From Candidatus Woesearchaeota archaeon (GTDB taxonomy: Archaea > Nanobdellota > Nanobdellia > Woesearchaeales > UBA9642): a stretch of DNA of 64,000 bases. Shown here piece by piece: positions 17,073 to 26,090 of this stretch. The notes beneath the pieces were generated by a model that saw only the letters and a list, made by a program, of their open reading frames with translations, made no database searches and was not told the origin of the DNA. Position 1 is the stretch's first letter. Each line of letters begins with the position of its first letter. The stretch covers positions 1-64,000 of the forward strand of contig QZIT01000006.1 in assembly GCA_003599145.1 (NCBI GenBank), read 5' to 3'. Both the position numbers and the translations under genes were made by a program.

Positions 17073-18827
17073 ATGATACGGCAGCCTATTATCAGCACCA
17101 TGGGGCATGTGGACCATGGAAAAAGTAGCATTCTTGATTTTATTAGAGATACCTGTATTGTAAAGACAGAGCCTGGCGCCATTACGCAATCCATAGGCGC
17201 AAGCATTGTTCCTATAGAAACCATCAAAAAGCTCTGTGGAGATTTATTGCAGGTTTTTAAATCAGGCATCATCATTCCCGGCTTATTATTCATTGACACT
17301 CCAGGTCATGAAGCGTTCACCAGCTTAAGAAAACGAGGAGGCAATATTGCGGATATTGTCATTTTAGTGGTTGATATCAATGAAGGGTTTAAACCGCAAA
17401 CTCTTGAAGCATTGGAAATTTTAAAATCCTACAAAACACCCTTTGTTGTTGCTGCAAATAAAATAGACTTAATTTCTGGCTGGAAAAGAAACGACCAGAA
17501 ACTGTTGAAAAATATTTCCCTGCAACCACCATCATTGCAAACTACGTTTGATTATAAGTTATATGAGCTAGTTGGAAAATTGTCTGAATTGGGCTTTAAC
17601 AGCGAGCGATTTGATAGAATTGAAGATTACACAAAACAGATAGCCATTGTTCCCACGTCTGCAAAAACAGGAGAGGGCATTCCTGAACTCCTTATGGTTT
17701 TAATAGGGGTAACGCAGAAATTTTTGGAAAATTCCTTGAAATCAAATCTTGAAGGTAACGCCAAAGGTTCTGTTTTAGAAGTGAAAGAACAAAAAGGGTT
17801 AGGCTGTTGTATCGATGTCATTCTTTATGATGGTCATATTGTTGTTGATGACACCATTGTTTTGGGAACCATGAATGAACCTATTGTAACAAAAGTCAGA
17901 GGGTTATTTGAAGCAGCTCCTTTAAGTGAGATGAGAGATAAAAAAGGAAAATTTCTTTCTGTCAAAAGAGTCAATGCAGCGACAGGAGTGCGAATTGTTG
18001 CTCCCAACTTGGACAATGCAATTTCTGGCATGCCTTTAGTTTCCTGCTCTTTATCCGAGATAGAACCTGCAAAAGAGCAAATCCAAAAGGAAATTGAAGA
18101 GGTTTTAATAGAGACTGATGATACAGGCATTATTGTCAAGGCAGATTCTCTTGGAAGCTTGGAAGCATTACTGAAATTATTGAAACAGAAAAATATTGCC
18201 ATACGCAAAGCAACCATAGGAAACATTACCAAAAAAGACGTGGCTGATGCAGAAGCCAATTTGGATAAAGATCCATTGACTGCAGCTATTTTGGGATTTA
18301 ATGTGAAAAATGAAGTTGAATCAGCAAATCCTTACATTAAAATTATCACGCACAATGTTATTTATTCTTTGCTTGACGACTATGAAGCCTGGAAGTTGAA
18401 AGAGAGCCAGAGTTTAGAGGCAAGAGAGTTGGATAATGTCGTAAGGCCCTGTAAAATCCAGCTTTTGAAAAACTATGTCTTTAGACAGAATAATCCTGCA
18501 GTTGTCGGTGTCGATGTGCTTGCAGGAAAATTAAAAGTCGGCACTCCTTTAATGAAAGACGGAAAGGAATTAACCAAAGTAAAATCCATGCAGAGAGAAA
18601 AGGAAAGCGTTCAAATTGCAGAAAGAGGCTCCCAACTGGCTGTTTCCCTTCCTGATGTTACCATAGGACGACAGCTATTCGAAGAAGATGTTCTATACAG
18701 TGCAATTCCTGAACAGGACTTTTTGGTTATTAAACGCTTGAAAAAATATCTTTCTCCTGATGAAACAGAAGTCATCAAAGAAATTGCAGCTATTTACAGA
18801 AAAGACAATCCTGTTTGGGGTGTCTAA
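17073..18827 (+). CDS. infB: translation initiation factor aIF5B
   Basis: 584 residues. A GTPase that promotes initiator tRNA binding and subunit joining. G1 is GHVDHGKSS at 11-19, G3 is FIDTPGHEAF and G4 is AANKIDLISGW. Two beta-barrel domains and the domain III segment (GIIVKADSLGSLEALL) follow, as in the eukaryote/archaeal form. The start is leaderless after CCTTTAAATA. It overlaps the convergent regulator by four bases. Confidence 0.96.
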   Translation: MIRQPIISTMGHVDHGKSSILDFIRDTCIVKTEPGAITQSIGASIVPIETIKKLCGDLLQVFKSGIIIPGLLFIDTPGHEAFTSLRKRGGNIADIVILVVDINEGFKPQTLEALEILKSYKTPFVVAANKIDLISGWKRNDQKLLKNISLQPPSLQTTFDYKLYELVGKLSELGFNSERFDRIEDYTKQIAIVPTSAKTGEGIPELLMVLIGVTQKFLENSLKSNLEGNAKGSVLEVKEQKGLGCCIDVILYDGHIVVDDTIVLGTMNEPIVTKVRGLFEAAPLSEMRDKKGKFLSVKRVNAATGVRIVAPNLDNAISGMPLVSCSLSEIEPAKEQIQKEIEEVLIETDDTGIIVKADSLGSLEALLKLLKQKNIAIRKATIGNITKKDVADAEANLDKDPLTAAILGFNVKNEVESANPYIKIITHNVIYSLLDDYEAWKLKESQSLEARELDNVVRPCKIQLLKNYVFRQNNPAVVGVDVLAGKLKVGTPLMKDGKELTKVKSMQREKESVQIAERGSQLAVSLPDVTIGRQLFEEDVLYSAIPEQDFLVIKRLKKYLSPDETEVIKEIAAIYRKDNPVWGV

Positions 18828-19558
18828 ATTTTTGCAGGCTTTGCTATGCTCCAATACGTATCAAATACGAGTTTCATGGATGCAGCCACTTGTTGATTGC
18901 TGATGATAATTCCTATGAGCTCTCCTTCTAAAGTGTACATGGCAACTTTTTTACCGTAAATAAAAATCATAAGAGGAAATTTTTTCATAGAGGAAAGAAA
19001 TCTCATTTCAGTAATTTTTTTATACTGTTTTTCGTGAAACATTTTTTCGTCGTAAGGATCTATGACTATCTGAGCAGGTATTTTTCTTTCCATCCTGATG
19101 GTTCTAAAATGTTCAGGCAAATGCTTTAATCGCTCGACAGACATGCTGTAAGAACCAAAATAATAGGTTTTCTGCTTTACCTTAAAAACGTCAGAAAGAA
19201 CCGTAAAAAGGCCTTTTGTTCCTTCATAAATTTCTACGCCTGAACTTTCAGTAATCGTTTTTTTTAAGGCTTGCAATGATGGCAGTGCAGATTCAAGCAA
19301 TTTTTTTCTTTGGTTTAAGGTATCGAGCAGTTTTTGCGGATCAGCTGCTTCAAAAGCAGTGATGCCTTTTTTCACAATGGTTGCAACAAGTCCTTTTCTC
19401 ATTAAATAATGAAGCGTATTGTAAACCGTTGTGCGGGGAAAATCTAGCCTGCTTGCAATCTCTTGAAGGTTCACTGCTCCTAAAGGAAGCAAGGTTATGT
19501 AGACTTTGATTTCCCTATCGCTCAGGCCAAATTCGTGCAGAATTTCTTCTGTTTCCAT
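18824..19558 (-). CDS. TrmB-family transcriptional regulator
   Basis: 244 residues. The N-terminal 70 residues form a winged helix (LSDREIKVYITLLPLGAVNLQ, DFPRTTVYNTLHYLMRKGLV). A short coiled coil and a C-terminal effector domain follow, with VEIYEGTKGLFTVLSDVF. TrmB proteins often sense sugars or metabolites; the ligand here is unknown. A second member is at 61829-62587. The stop region overlaps infB. Confidence 0.85.
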   Translation of the reverse strand: METEEILHEFGLSDREIKVYITLLPLGAVNLQEIASRLDFPRTTVYNTLHYLMRKGLVATIVKKGITAFEAADPQKLLDTLNQRKKLLESALPSLQALKKTITESSGVEIYEGTKGLFTVLSDVFKVKQKTYYFGSYSMSVERLKHLPEHFRTIRMERKIPAQIVIDPYDEKMFHEKQYKKITEMRFLSSMKKFPLMIFIYGKKVAMYTLEGELIGIIISNQQVAASMKLVFDTYWSIAKPAKI

Positions 19559-19656
19559 AGACCGTAAACAATGCGCTTTCCTTTAAAAAGTTTTAGTTTT
19601 GTCATCCATTTTGGTGGACAAATATTCATATACTTTCTTTTCTTTATCGTTATCAT

Positions 19657-19662
19657 AGGAGG
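19657..19662 (+). promoter_or_regulatory. strong Shine-Dalgarno site deciding the start at 19670
   Basis: AGGAGG lies seven bases before ATG 19670. Most neighbours are leaderless, so this strong site stands out and rules out the upstream ATG at 19571. A TATA-like CTTTAAAAAG at about 19581-19590 would give a leader of about 60 bases. Confidence 0.65.
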
Positions 19663-19669
19663 CGATCAA

Positions 19670-19978
19670 ATGAAACAACCATTGAAAAAAACACTTTGCG
19701 TTATTGCGCTTTTGGGTGCAACAGCGGGCGGAGTTGCTCTCGATAAGGGAGCTGCATTTTTGACAATGCAAAATGTCGCAGCAATGAAAACAGAAAAAGC
19801 GGCGCTTCAACTGAAGTATGACGCGCTTTCTTCGGGATATGAAAGGCTTCATGGCCAATATAGGTACTTTGTTGAAAGCATGCCTAACTGGGATCCTACT
19901 GCTGCTTGGATAGGAGGAAATTATGAGGAGTGGATGATACACGATATCAACGCCAAGTATAAAGCTTTTCCTCACTAG
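19670..19978 (+). CDS. small secreted or membrane-anchored protein
   Basis: 102 residues. A basic start (MKQPLKKT) and a hydrophobic segment (LCVIALLGATAGGVAL) look like a signal or anchor. A short coiled coil (about 38-65) follows and then an aromatic C-terminus with WDPTAAWIGGNYEEWM. I do not recognise the family. AGGAGG sets the start. Confidence 0.55.
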   Translation: MKQPLKKTLCVIALLGATAGGVALDKGAAFLTMQNVAAMKTEKAALQLKYDALSSGYERLHGQYRYFVESMPNWDPTAAWIGGNYEEWMIHDINAKYKAFPH

Positions 19979-20021
19979 CTTTTAAAAAACCTTTTAAACA
20001 CACACTCTTTTCTTTTTTTTT

Positions 20022-20471
20022 ATGAAAATCCTCAATAGCAGAGACAAAAAGCATATCATGCAGTTATTAAAAGAGCAGTTTGGCTTTTCAGCTGATCTTG
20101 ATTATGTTTTTCTCATGAACACCAACAATAGAATTTATCTTGCCAATAGAAGCATTGAAAAAATTGATATGCAAAAAATGCGTATTGACACGTTAGGATT
20201 GTATTTTGGAGAATTGTATAATAATGCTCTGAGATTAAGCATTGAAGGAGCACAATTAATTGCAAAGCATGCAGAAAAAAACATCGTACCATTAAATAAA
20301 GAGCAGATGCTTGAGTGGGTTACGGGAAATGATATTTCCTGCACAGAACAGCATGATGGCTTTGTTATCGTTACCTGGGAAAAGGATGTTTTAGGTTGCG
20401 GCAAGACTAAAAACGGAACGTTGTTTAATTATGTTTCCAAGTCGAGAAAATTAGCAGTGGTGAATATATAA
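20022..20471 (+). CDS. PUA-like RNA-binding protein related to the RsmF C-terminus
   Basis: 149 residues. The end resembles the PUA-like domain found after rRNA m5C methyltransferases: LGLYFGELYNNALRLSIEGAQLIAK, then a hydrophobic WVTGNDI stretch and VLGCGKTKNGTLFNYVSKSR. No methyltransferase domain is present, so it probably binds RNA or guides another enzyme. Leaderless start after CTTTTAAAC. It ends one base before the convergent synthetase gene. Confidence 0.6.
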   Translation: MKILNSRDKKHIMQLLKEQFGFSADLDYVFLMNTNNRIYLANRSIEKIDMQKMRIDTLGLYFGELYNNALRLSIEGAQLIAKHAEKNIVPLNKEQMLEWVTGNDISCTEQHDGFVIVTWEKDVLGCGKTKNGTLFNYVSKSRKLAVVNI

Positions 20472-21515
20472 TTACCAGGGTTCTAATCTTCCTTTGGTGT
20501 GATAATGCAAAAATTCTCCAGGGTTGTCTCTTCTTTGCAAATCCATGATTAATGCCTGCATGGCTAGGCATTGTCTGTAAGAAACTCCCAAACTTTGCCT
20601 CGCATCAATCAACCGTTTTTCATATACTCCATGCTTTGTTCCAGGCAATCTTTCTTGATTCTGAAACATCGATGCAGTCATGATTTGCACTTCTATAGGT
20701 CTTCCGTGCCTGATAAAATTTGCCCTGTATGCTTCAAACCCTCTTATCGGATCTGCAACGTAATCTTTTGGCGGTCGGTCTTCTTCTATTCCTTCAATAT
20801 GCTGCTTGATGCTTTCATAAACTGCTATGCATCGCTTGTGGTCTGTTCTTTTAGTTTTTCCATCACTTAAGATAATCCTGCATGCACTGAGGTCACGAAT
20901 AAGCTTTCCTTCAACACTGCTCATGGCTGATAGGTGGCCATGGAGAATATCTGTTATTTTAAACCAAAGCGTATCTCCTTTAACTCTATAATTTACCCTA
21001 AGAACTCCTAATTTTTTTGCTTCTGCGCTTGCATAATCACTGGTGTTGAAAATTACTCGGCTCCTCGGCTCCAATTCAGATTCGACTTCAGCATTGAGAC
21101 AGGATCTGCAGAGTGCGGTGTAGGATGCTAAAAAACTGACATCCTTGTTGCTAATGTCTTTCAGATCTTGCGTTCTCAGATGCTCCCTTGTTTTAATAGG
21201 CGTATTTTCCCTTGGGCACACGCCCATGGTTTCAATGCTGTAGTTTCCCTGAATTCTAATGCCTAAAACGTTTTTTTCAAAATCCCTGACAAAGTTGTAC
21301 ACTTCAGACTCTGCATCTGCATACAGCAAGCTAAATTCATTCCCAGCATTGATAATATCGTCTGCTGAAATGTTAATGTCTTCTCCTGCATATATTTGTC
21401 GGGCTATTTCGAGCTCTACTTCATAGAGTGTTGTATACTTCTGTCTAATTTTAGGGTCTGCTAAAATAGCATCTAGCCCTGTAGTTCTCTCTGCATCTTC
21501 TGGTGTGTCTGTCAT
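20472..21515 (-). CDS. RelA/SpoT-type nucleotide pyrophosphotransferase (synthetase half of a split Rel)
   Basis: 347 residues. Residues 170-300 follow the RelA/SpoT synthetase order: YRVKGDTLWFKI (R177, K179), IRDLSACRIIL (D208, R213), RPPKDYVADPIRGFEAYRA (D251) and PIEVQIMT (E275), then H295 and Y298. The Tyr and His of the usual G-Y-x-S-x-H become Phe and Arg, and QIRT becomes QIMT. Family members transfer pyrophosphate from ATP to GTP or GDP to make (p)ppGpp; altered positions leave the product open. Residues 1-165 are unrecognised. ATGA overlap with the HD gene upstream. Confidence 0.75.
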   Translation of the reverse strand: MTDTPEDAERTTGLDAILADPKIRQKYTTLYEVELEIARQIYAGEDINISADDIINAGNEFSLLYADAESEVYNFVRDFEKNVLGIRIQGNYSIETMGVCPRENTPIKTREHLRTQDLKDISNKDVSFLASYTALCRSCLNAEVESELEPRSRVIFNTSDYASAEAKKLGVLRVNYRVKGDTLWFKITDILHGHLSAMSSVEGKLIRDLSACRIILSDGKTKRTDHKRCIAVYESIKQHIEGIEEDRPPKDYVADPIRGFEAYRANFIRHGRPIEVQIMTASMFQNQERLPGTKHGVYEKRLIDARQSLGVSYRQCLAMQALIMDLQRRDNPGEFLHYHTKGRLEPW

Positions 21516-23083
21516 AGTCCTTTCACGTAAAACGTTCTGTCGAGCATATAATGTTCATATAATCGTTGCAAGGAAAGCAGGTGGGCATAATAGAGCGGAG
21601 CATCAGAATCAATGCGCTCTTGAGTTTGCTTTGTCTTTAATTCGTTCTGCCCGGGTAGCAATTCTTTTAATCGTGCAATGGTTCCTTCAAAAATTAATTC
21701 GGGGCGCTGTTCAATTAAGTCTTCCCGAGGTTCTTTGCCTGTTTTGTAAAACCCTCCGTGTTGGGTGTAGTCATTGAGCAAATCTGCCATGCCCTGTTTG
21801 TACAATTGGAAATCCGGGATTTGTTCGCTTAGCGCTTCTTCTGTAGCTTTAATTTCCTTTTTCAATGCTTCGTAATTAGTAACAATGTTAAAATCAAGAG
21901 TTGCCATCATGACCTCCAGGGTAGGTCGGCTTTGCCTCCTTTTGGTGAGGTACATTCTTTGCTCGTTGATGACTTTAGTTGCCTTGATGATGTTTTTAAG
22001 TTTTCTGCTTGGAGTGTATGCTGTCATGGTTTGGTTGTTGGTGCTGTTGTCGAGATTTCGCAATGCATACGTCAATTCACGCACTGGCTTTTCAGCATCT
22101 ATGATTGCTTCTGTGCTGTCAAAATAGTTTCCTCCTTTTAATCTTGTTAAATACCAGGTGATGTCGCTGAGCAAACCGATATCTTTATCTCGTTCATCCT
22201 TTGAGGGAAATCTTATTCCTGATTGCTTGCCTATGAATGCTTCATATTCAAGAGCTCCCTTGAGGGTGTCTTCAAATACTTCAAAAATATCTCTGAGAAA
22301 TGTTTCTTTCTTATCTGTTTGGATTTTTTCTGGTTTGAAAAGCCCTTTTCTTCTTTTTTCTTTTACATACCGCTCTGTATGGAGATCTTCCTCGTCATCA
22401 ATTGAGCCGCTTTGCTCAAGAAATTCAATGATGCCGTTGGCTCTGGCTTCCCCTGCATCATGAAATAATGCGCCTGCAACCACAAGATAAGCTATTCCGA
22501 AGTATAAGGGATTTGGGCTTTGGGCGCGTTCATATAAGTAAAGCCCAATCTTTGCAGCTATTGCCTGATGCTGAAATAAGCTTCCTCCAGAATCCCATTG
22601 CTTATAGCGCTCAATGCTTAATCCAACCACTGCTGCTGTTCTCATAAATGCATATTCATATTCATTGAACTCGTAATCTTCAACGATGGCTTCCAAAAAG
22701 GCCTTTAATGGTGCTGAAACTCTCACTGCATCCCATTTGTGCATAAGGATTTCCCTGCTCTTTTCACTAAGGTCTTTTGCGATTTTTCTTGTTTTTGCTG
22801 CGCGTGCCTCGCTGTCCACCGCTGTTTCTAGTAATTTCATGGTTGCTTCATGCATTTCCTTTTCTAAAGCGTTTTTTTGCTTAAGAACTGTGTTTTCAAG
22901 GTTGATAAGGAAGGAACTTAGCTCATCAGCCGTTTCTCTTATTTGTTGATTATGGGCGCTTTGGAGATCGAGGTGATGGTAACCGCTTTCTTGTATGAAT
23001 TCCTCTAAAGCGCTAGCTACATCCGATTGATTTCTGTACATGCTTAAACGTGCTGCTAGTGTCTTAGCCTGTTGGCTGACCAT
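21512..23083 (-). CDS. HD-domain phosphohydrolase (hydrolase half of a split Rel)
   Basis: 523 residues. After a helical N-terminus (1-150, partly coiled coil), H172 in FQHQAIAAKIG and H208-D209 in VVAGALFHDAGEA make the metal-binding H...HD core. Later LDNSTNNQTM aligns with the ADRTHNMRTL motif of Rel hydrolase domains, keeping its Asp and Asn. Such domains remove the 3' pyrophosphate of (p)ppGpp. It precedes and overlaps the synthetase gene, the same order as the domains in long Rel proteins. The C-terminal 150 residues are unassigned. TATA about 23107. Confidence 0.7.
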   Translation of the reverse strand: MVSQQAKTLAARLSMYRNQSDVASALEEFIQESGYHHLDLQSAHNQQIRETADELSSFLINLENTVLKQKNALEKEMHEATMKLLETAVDSEARAAKTRKIAKDLSEKSREILMHKWDAVRVSAPLKAFLEAIVEDYEFNEYEYAFMRTAAVVGLSIERYKQWDSGGSLFQHQAIAAKIGLYLYERAQSPNPLYFGIAYLVVAGALFHDAGEARANGIIEFLEQSGSIDDEEDLHTERYVKEKRRKGLFKPEKIQTDKKETFLRDIFEVFEDTLKGALEYEAFIGKQSGIRFPSKDERDKDIGLLSDITWYLTRLKGGNYFDSTEAIIDAEKPVRELTYALRNLDNSTNNQTMTAYTPSRKLKNIIKATKVINEQRMYLTKRRQSRPTLEVMMATLDFNIVTNYEALKKEIKATEEALSEQIPDFQLYKQGMADLLNDYTQHGGFYKTGKEPREDLIEQRPELIFEGTIARLKELLPGQNELKTKQTQERIDSDAPLYYAHLLSLQRLYEHYMLDRTFYVKGL

Positions 23084-23131
23084 GTTGCAATTAATACGTA
23101 GCCCTTTAAAAAGTTATCGTTTTTTAACTAC

Positions 23132-23590
23132 TTATGAGTGAGTACTCTTCCAGATTGCGTCTCCAACATAATGGATGTTTTGCACAGCTTTGCCTTTTGC
23201 CATCTGTTGCATGTCTTTTCCAGAACATAAGGCTAGACCAATACAAATAGGCTTTTTGAAGTTCTGGTCTTTTAAGACAACAGGCTCGCCTTGTACAATA
23301 GTTTCATCAATCTGCACTATCCCTGGTCTCATAACATCTGCACCTTTAATAAGAAAAGGGATGGCAGGCATGTCAATAATGAGCGTTTTCAAATAATCTG
23401 GGTGGTCTAAGAGAAAATGAAGTGTGGGAATAGTCTTTTTTTGGTTGTGATCCTCAAAATAAAAAAATGCAGGTTTGTCATTGACAAAAATGACTGTTTC
23501 AATAATCTCAATTTTGTCTTTTTTATGAAAAGGAAAGTGAAGTTCTATACTTAATGCCTTTATTTCAGAATTACTTAAGCGCTTTCTCAT
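23132..23590 (-). CDS. DUF1947-PUA RNA-binding protein (MCT-1/Tma20-like)
   Basis: 152 residues from ATG 23590, inside the 3' end of the HAD gene. The N-terminal half (MRKRLSNSEIKAL to the hydrophobic IDMPAIPFL) is the DUF1947 part. The PUA domain runs GADVMRPGIVQIDE, PICIGLALCSGKDM and NIHYVGDAIW. In eukaryotes MCT-1/Tma20 aids translation reinitiation and ribosome recycling; the archaeal role is not settled. Confidence 0.82.
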   Translation of the reverse strand: MRKRLSNSEIKALSIELHFPFHKKDKIEIIETVIFVNDKPAFFYFEDHNQKKTIPTLHFLLDHPDYLKTLIIDMPAIPFLIKGADVMRPGIVQIDETIVQGEPVVLKDQNFKKPICIGLALCSGKDMQQMAKGKAVQNIHYVGDAIWKSTHS

Positions 23591-24275
23591 TGAGAATTTT
23601 TGCAACCTCTTTAATGTCGGTAATTTCATAATCAATAAATGCATGATGAGATGATACGTGAATGCTTTGCTTTGTCCATATGGTTTTCATACCTAATCTT
23701 TTTGCTCCAAGCAAGTCGCTTGAAGGGTCATCGCCTACCATGATGCATTCGTCTGGCTTTACATTGAATGTTTTCATAATGAGCTGATAAATCCTTGGAT
23801 CAGGTTTGTTGAATCCAGTGTCATCTGTTGTAAATACGCCATCAACCATTTTATCGACTTTGAGTTTTTTGATGCGCATCATTTTGTATTCCTTTTTGCC
23901 GTCAGAATCAGTGAGAATGGCAAGCTTGTATTTTTTTCTTAGTTCGCTTAAGAGTTCAGAAACTCCTGGAAACAGGGAAACTCTTTTGGTAATCTCCTTC
24001 CAGTATTCTTCAGTCCATGCAGTGAGCTGTTTATCCTCTGCAATGATTTTAAACTGCGCTAAAGCGCCCCTATACCAATTATAGCGGTCATGAACAGACG
24101 GGTATTTTCCTCCTCTAAGCTTGTTTTTAACGTCATTATACGCGCTCCTGAATAACGTTGGATGAAGCCCGTACTTTTTGGCGATTTTTTCAGACATGAC
24201 AATATCAACTTCTGCCTCGGGAACAATCCACTGTTCAATAGTATTGTCAAAATCAAAAATAACAACTTTAATCAT
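23571..24275 (-). CDS. HAD-superfamily hydrolase
   Basis: 234 residues. Motif I is FDFDNTIEQ (nucleophile Asp), motif II ILTDSDGKK, motif III a lysine in GFNKPDPRIY, and motif IV VGDDPSSDLLGAK. A helical cap sits between motifs I and II. This is HAD subfamily IA, a small-molecule phosphatase of unknown substrate. It overlaps the coiled-coil gene upstream by four bases and the PUA gene downstream by 20. Confidence 0.85.
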   Translation of the reverse strand: MIKVVIFDFDNTIEQWIVPEAEVDIVMSEKIAKKYGLHPTLFRSAYNDVKNKLRGGKYPSVHDRYNWYRGALAQFKIIAEDKQLTAWTEEYWKEITKRVSLFPGVSELLSELRKKYKLAILTDSDGKKEYKMMRIKKLKVDKMVDGVFTTDDTGFNKPDPRIYQLIMKTFNVKPDECIMVGDDPSSDLLGAKRLGMKTIWTKQSIHVSSHHAFIDYEITDIKEVAKILNEKALK

Positions 24276-24505
24276 TTCAAGATGTCTTCAATTGGTTTTT
24301 TCTTTTTTTGAGCGTTGTTTATCTCTTTTTGCAAATCTACACCCAGTTCTTTAAGGGCAGAGACATGCATTTGCATTAACTGTTCAACAATTTGCAATAA
24401 TCTTCCTAATTCCTGTCTTTCCTTAGCTAGTGTGCTTAATGAACCCTTATGAAAGCCTATTTCTTCCTCTTTGCTCATGCCTGATTTTTCGGTTTTTTTT
24501 GCCAT
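24272..24505 (-). CDS. small helical coiled-coil protein
   Basis: 77 residues, almost all helix: EEEIGFHKGSLSTLAKER, then ELGRLLQIVEQLMQMHVSAL and a lysine-rich tail. GAGGTGAT precedes ATG 24505. The stop overlaps the HAD gene (ATGA). Not recognised; it may be an assembly or adaptor protein. Confidence 0.65.
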   Translation of the reverse strand: MAKKTEKSGMSKEEEIGFHKGSLSTLAKERQELGRLLQIVEQLMQMHVSALKELGVDLQKEINNAQKKKKPIEDILK

Positions 24506-24579
24506 AGTATCACCTCTGTGATGGATTTTTGCCTATTTATATAGTTTATCATAAAGTATAAAAAAACAACGAGATTTCT

Positions 24580-25488
24580 ATGCGTATGACCGAGTCTTAT
24601 TATAAACATGGGCTTGTTTCAAAGGAAGAATGGGAAAAAGCCATTCGTGAGATAAAAAGGCAAACTGTTCAGGGTGTGGTTCAAAACCATGGCCAGTTGA
24701 AAGAGCAGGTTAAACGCGCCTTGATATCTGCAATAGAGTTAAGAACAAAAGGCTTAGATCATTTTTGCATTTTCTTTTCAGGAGGCATTGATTCAACCAT
24801 TATTGCAATTATTTGCAAGCAATTGAAAAAAAACTTTACGTGTATTGCTGTTGGTTTTCAGGATACTGCTTTTAAAGAGCCTGAAGACTTGATTTGGGCA
24901 AAAAAGATTGCAACCGAACTTGGCTTAGCTCTGAAAATGAAAATATACCCCTTGCAGGAAACAGAAGCTGTTTTTAAGGAAGTTGTTCATGCCCTAGGCG
25001 ATTACGCCAATGTGGTTAACGTCGGTGTTGGCAGCGTTGTTGTAGCAGCTGCAAAGCTTGCAAACGACCAAGATTTTTTCTCAGGGTTGGGCAGCGAAGA
25101 AATTTTTGCTGGGTATGATAGGCACAAAAAGAACCCTTCAAACGAGGAATGCTGGAATGGGCTGTTGCAAATGCATGAAAGGGATTTGATACGCGATACG
25201 CTTTTAGCAAATCATCTGAATATCCGGATACATACGCCGTTTTTAGATGATGGCCTTATAAAAGAAGCGATGAGTGTTCCTATAGCCATGAAATTGCATG
25301 AAGATCACGTAAAGTATATTCTGCGCGAAATCGCCATAGATTTAGGTTTAAAGGAAGCATTTGCAATGAGAAAAAAGAGAGCAGCACAGTATGGCAGCAG
25401 CTTTGACAGAGCAATGCAAAAATTAGCAAAAAAAAATAATTTTGTCTATAAGCAAGATTACTTAACAGCATTAAAGTCTCAACCTTAA
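24580..25488 (+). CDS. asparagine-synthase-like ATP pyrophosphatase without glutaminase domain
   Basis: 302 residues. The PP-loop is FFSGGIDSTIIAI near residue 70; GLGSEEIFAGYDRHK and a late KKRAAQYGS match the synthetase domain of asparagine synthetase B. The N-terminal Ntn glutaminase domain, which makes ammonia from glutamine, is absent. It may use free ammonia or catalyse another adenylation, as beta-lactam synthetase relatives do. The nearest TATA-like element is GTATAAAAAA at about 24556-24565. Confidence 0.75.
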   Translation: MRMTESYYKHGLVSKEEWEKAIREIKRQTVQGVVQNHGQLKEQVKRALISAIELRTKGLDHFCIFFSGGIDSTIIAIICKQLKKNFTCIAVGFQDTAFKEPEDLIWAKKIATELGLALKMKIYPLQETEAVFKEVVHALGDYANVVNVGVGSVVVAAAKLANDQDFFSGLGSEEIFAGYDRHKKNPSNEECWNGLLQMHERDLIRDTLLANHLNIRIHTPFLDDGLIKEAMSVPIAMKLHEDHVKYILREIAIDLGLKEAFAMRKKRAAQYGSSFDRAMQKLAKKNNFVYKQDYLTALKSQP

Positions 25489-25526
25489 AGCAAACTTTAT
25501 AAAGTCCCTGCTATTAAATAGTGCTC

Positions 25527-26090
25527 ATGGGAACTATAGGAAGTTCTATTCAAGAGTTGAGCAATGCATTCTCTACTTTAAGCCCTATTATTCTCAATAT
25601 GGTTATAGCGCTGGTAATTCTTCTTTTGGGATTTATCATTGGCAAAGTTCTTTCCAATCTGGTAAAGCGATTGTTAAGACATGTAAAACTTGATGATTCT
25701 CTTATCAAAGTTATACGCATTGATTTAAACCTCGAGTCCTTTGCAGCAGCAGTTGTCTCTTTTGTCATATATTTTTTAACGGTTATCGCAGCGTTAAACC
25801 AAGTTGGGCTGCTCGGCTGGGTGATTAAAGTCATAACCTACGCTGTCGTTATGGTTATTCTGGTTATGATCTTGTTGGGGTTAAAAGATTTTATACCTAA
25901 TATGGTTGCAGGGTTCTATGTAAAAGGAACAATGCATCTGCGGGTTGGTAGAAAAGTGCATATTGATAGTGTTCAAGGCACCATACTTTCGGTAAATCTT
26001 GTTGCTATCGCCGTGGAAACAGCACAAAAAGACCGCGTTTTAGTTCCCTTTTCGCTTTTGCTAAAGAATAAAGTTTTGCTTAGTGGTTGA
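25527..26090 (+). CDS. MscS-type small-conductance mechanosensitive channel
   Basis: 187 residues from ATG 25527, leaderless after ACTTTATAAAG; GTG 25521 is less likely. Three hydrophobic helices (about 18-40, 65-90, 95-120) precede the pore-lining end with GLKDFIPNMVAGF. The beta domain follows (VGRKVHIDSVQGTILSVNL). The usual C-terminal alpha/beta part is missing, so this is a minimal MscS. It overlaps the UPF0147 gene by eleven bases, tail to tail. Confidence 0.85.
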   Translation: MGTIGSSIQELSNAFSTLSPIILNMVIALVILLLGFIIGKVLSNLVKRLLRHVKLDDSLIKVIRIDLNLESFAAAVVSFVIYFLTVIAALNQVGLLGWVIKVITYAVVMVILVMILLGLKDFIPNMVAGFYVKGTMHLRVGRKVHIDSVQGTILSVNLVAIAVETAQKDRVLVPFSLLLKNKVLLSG

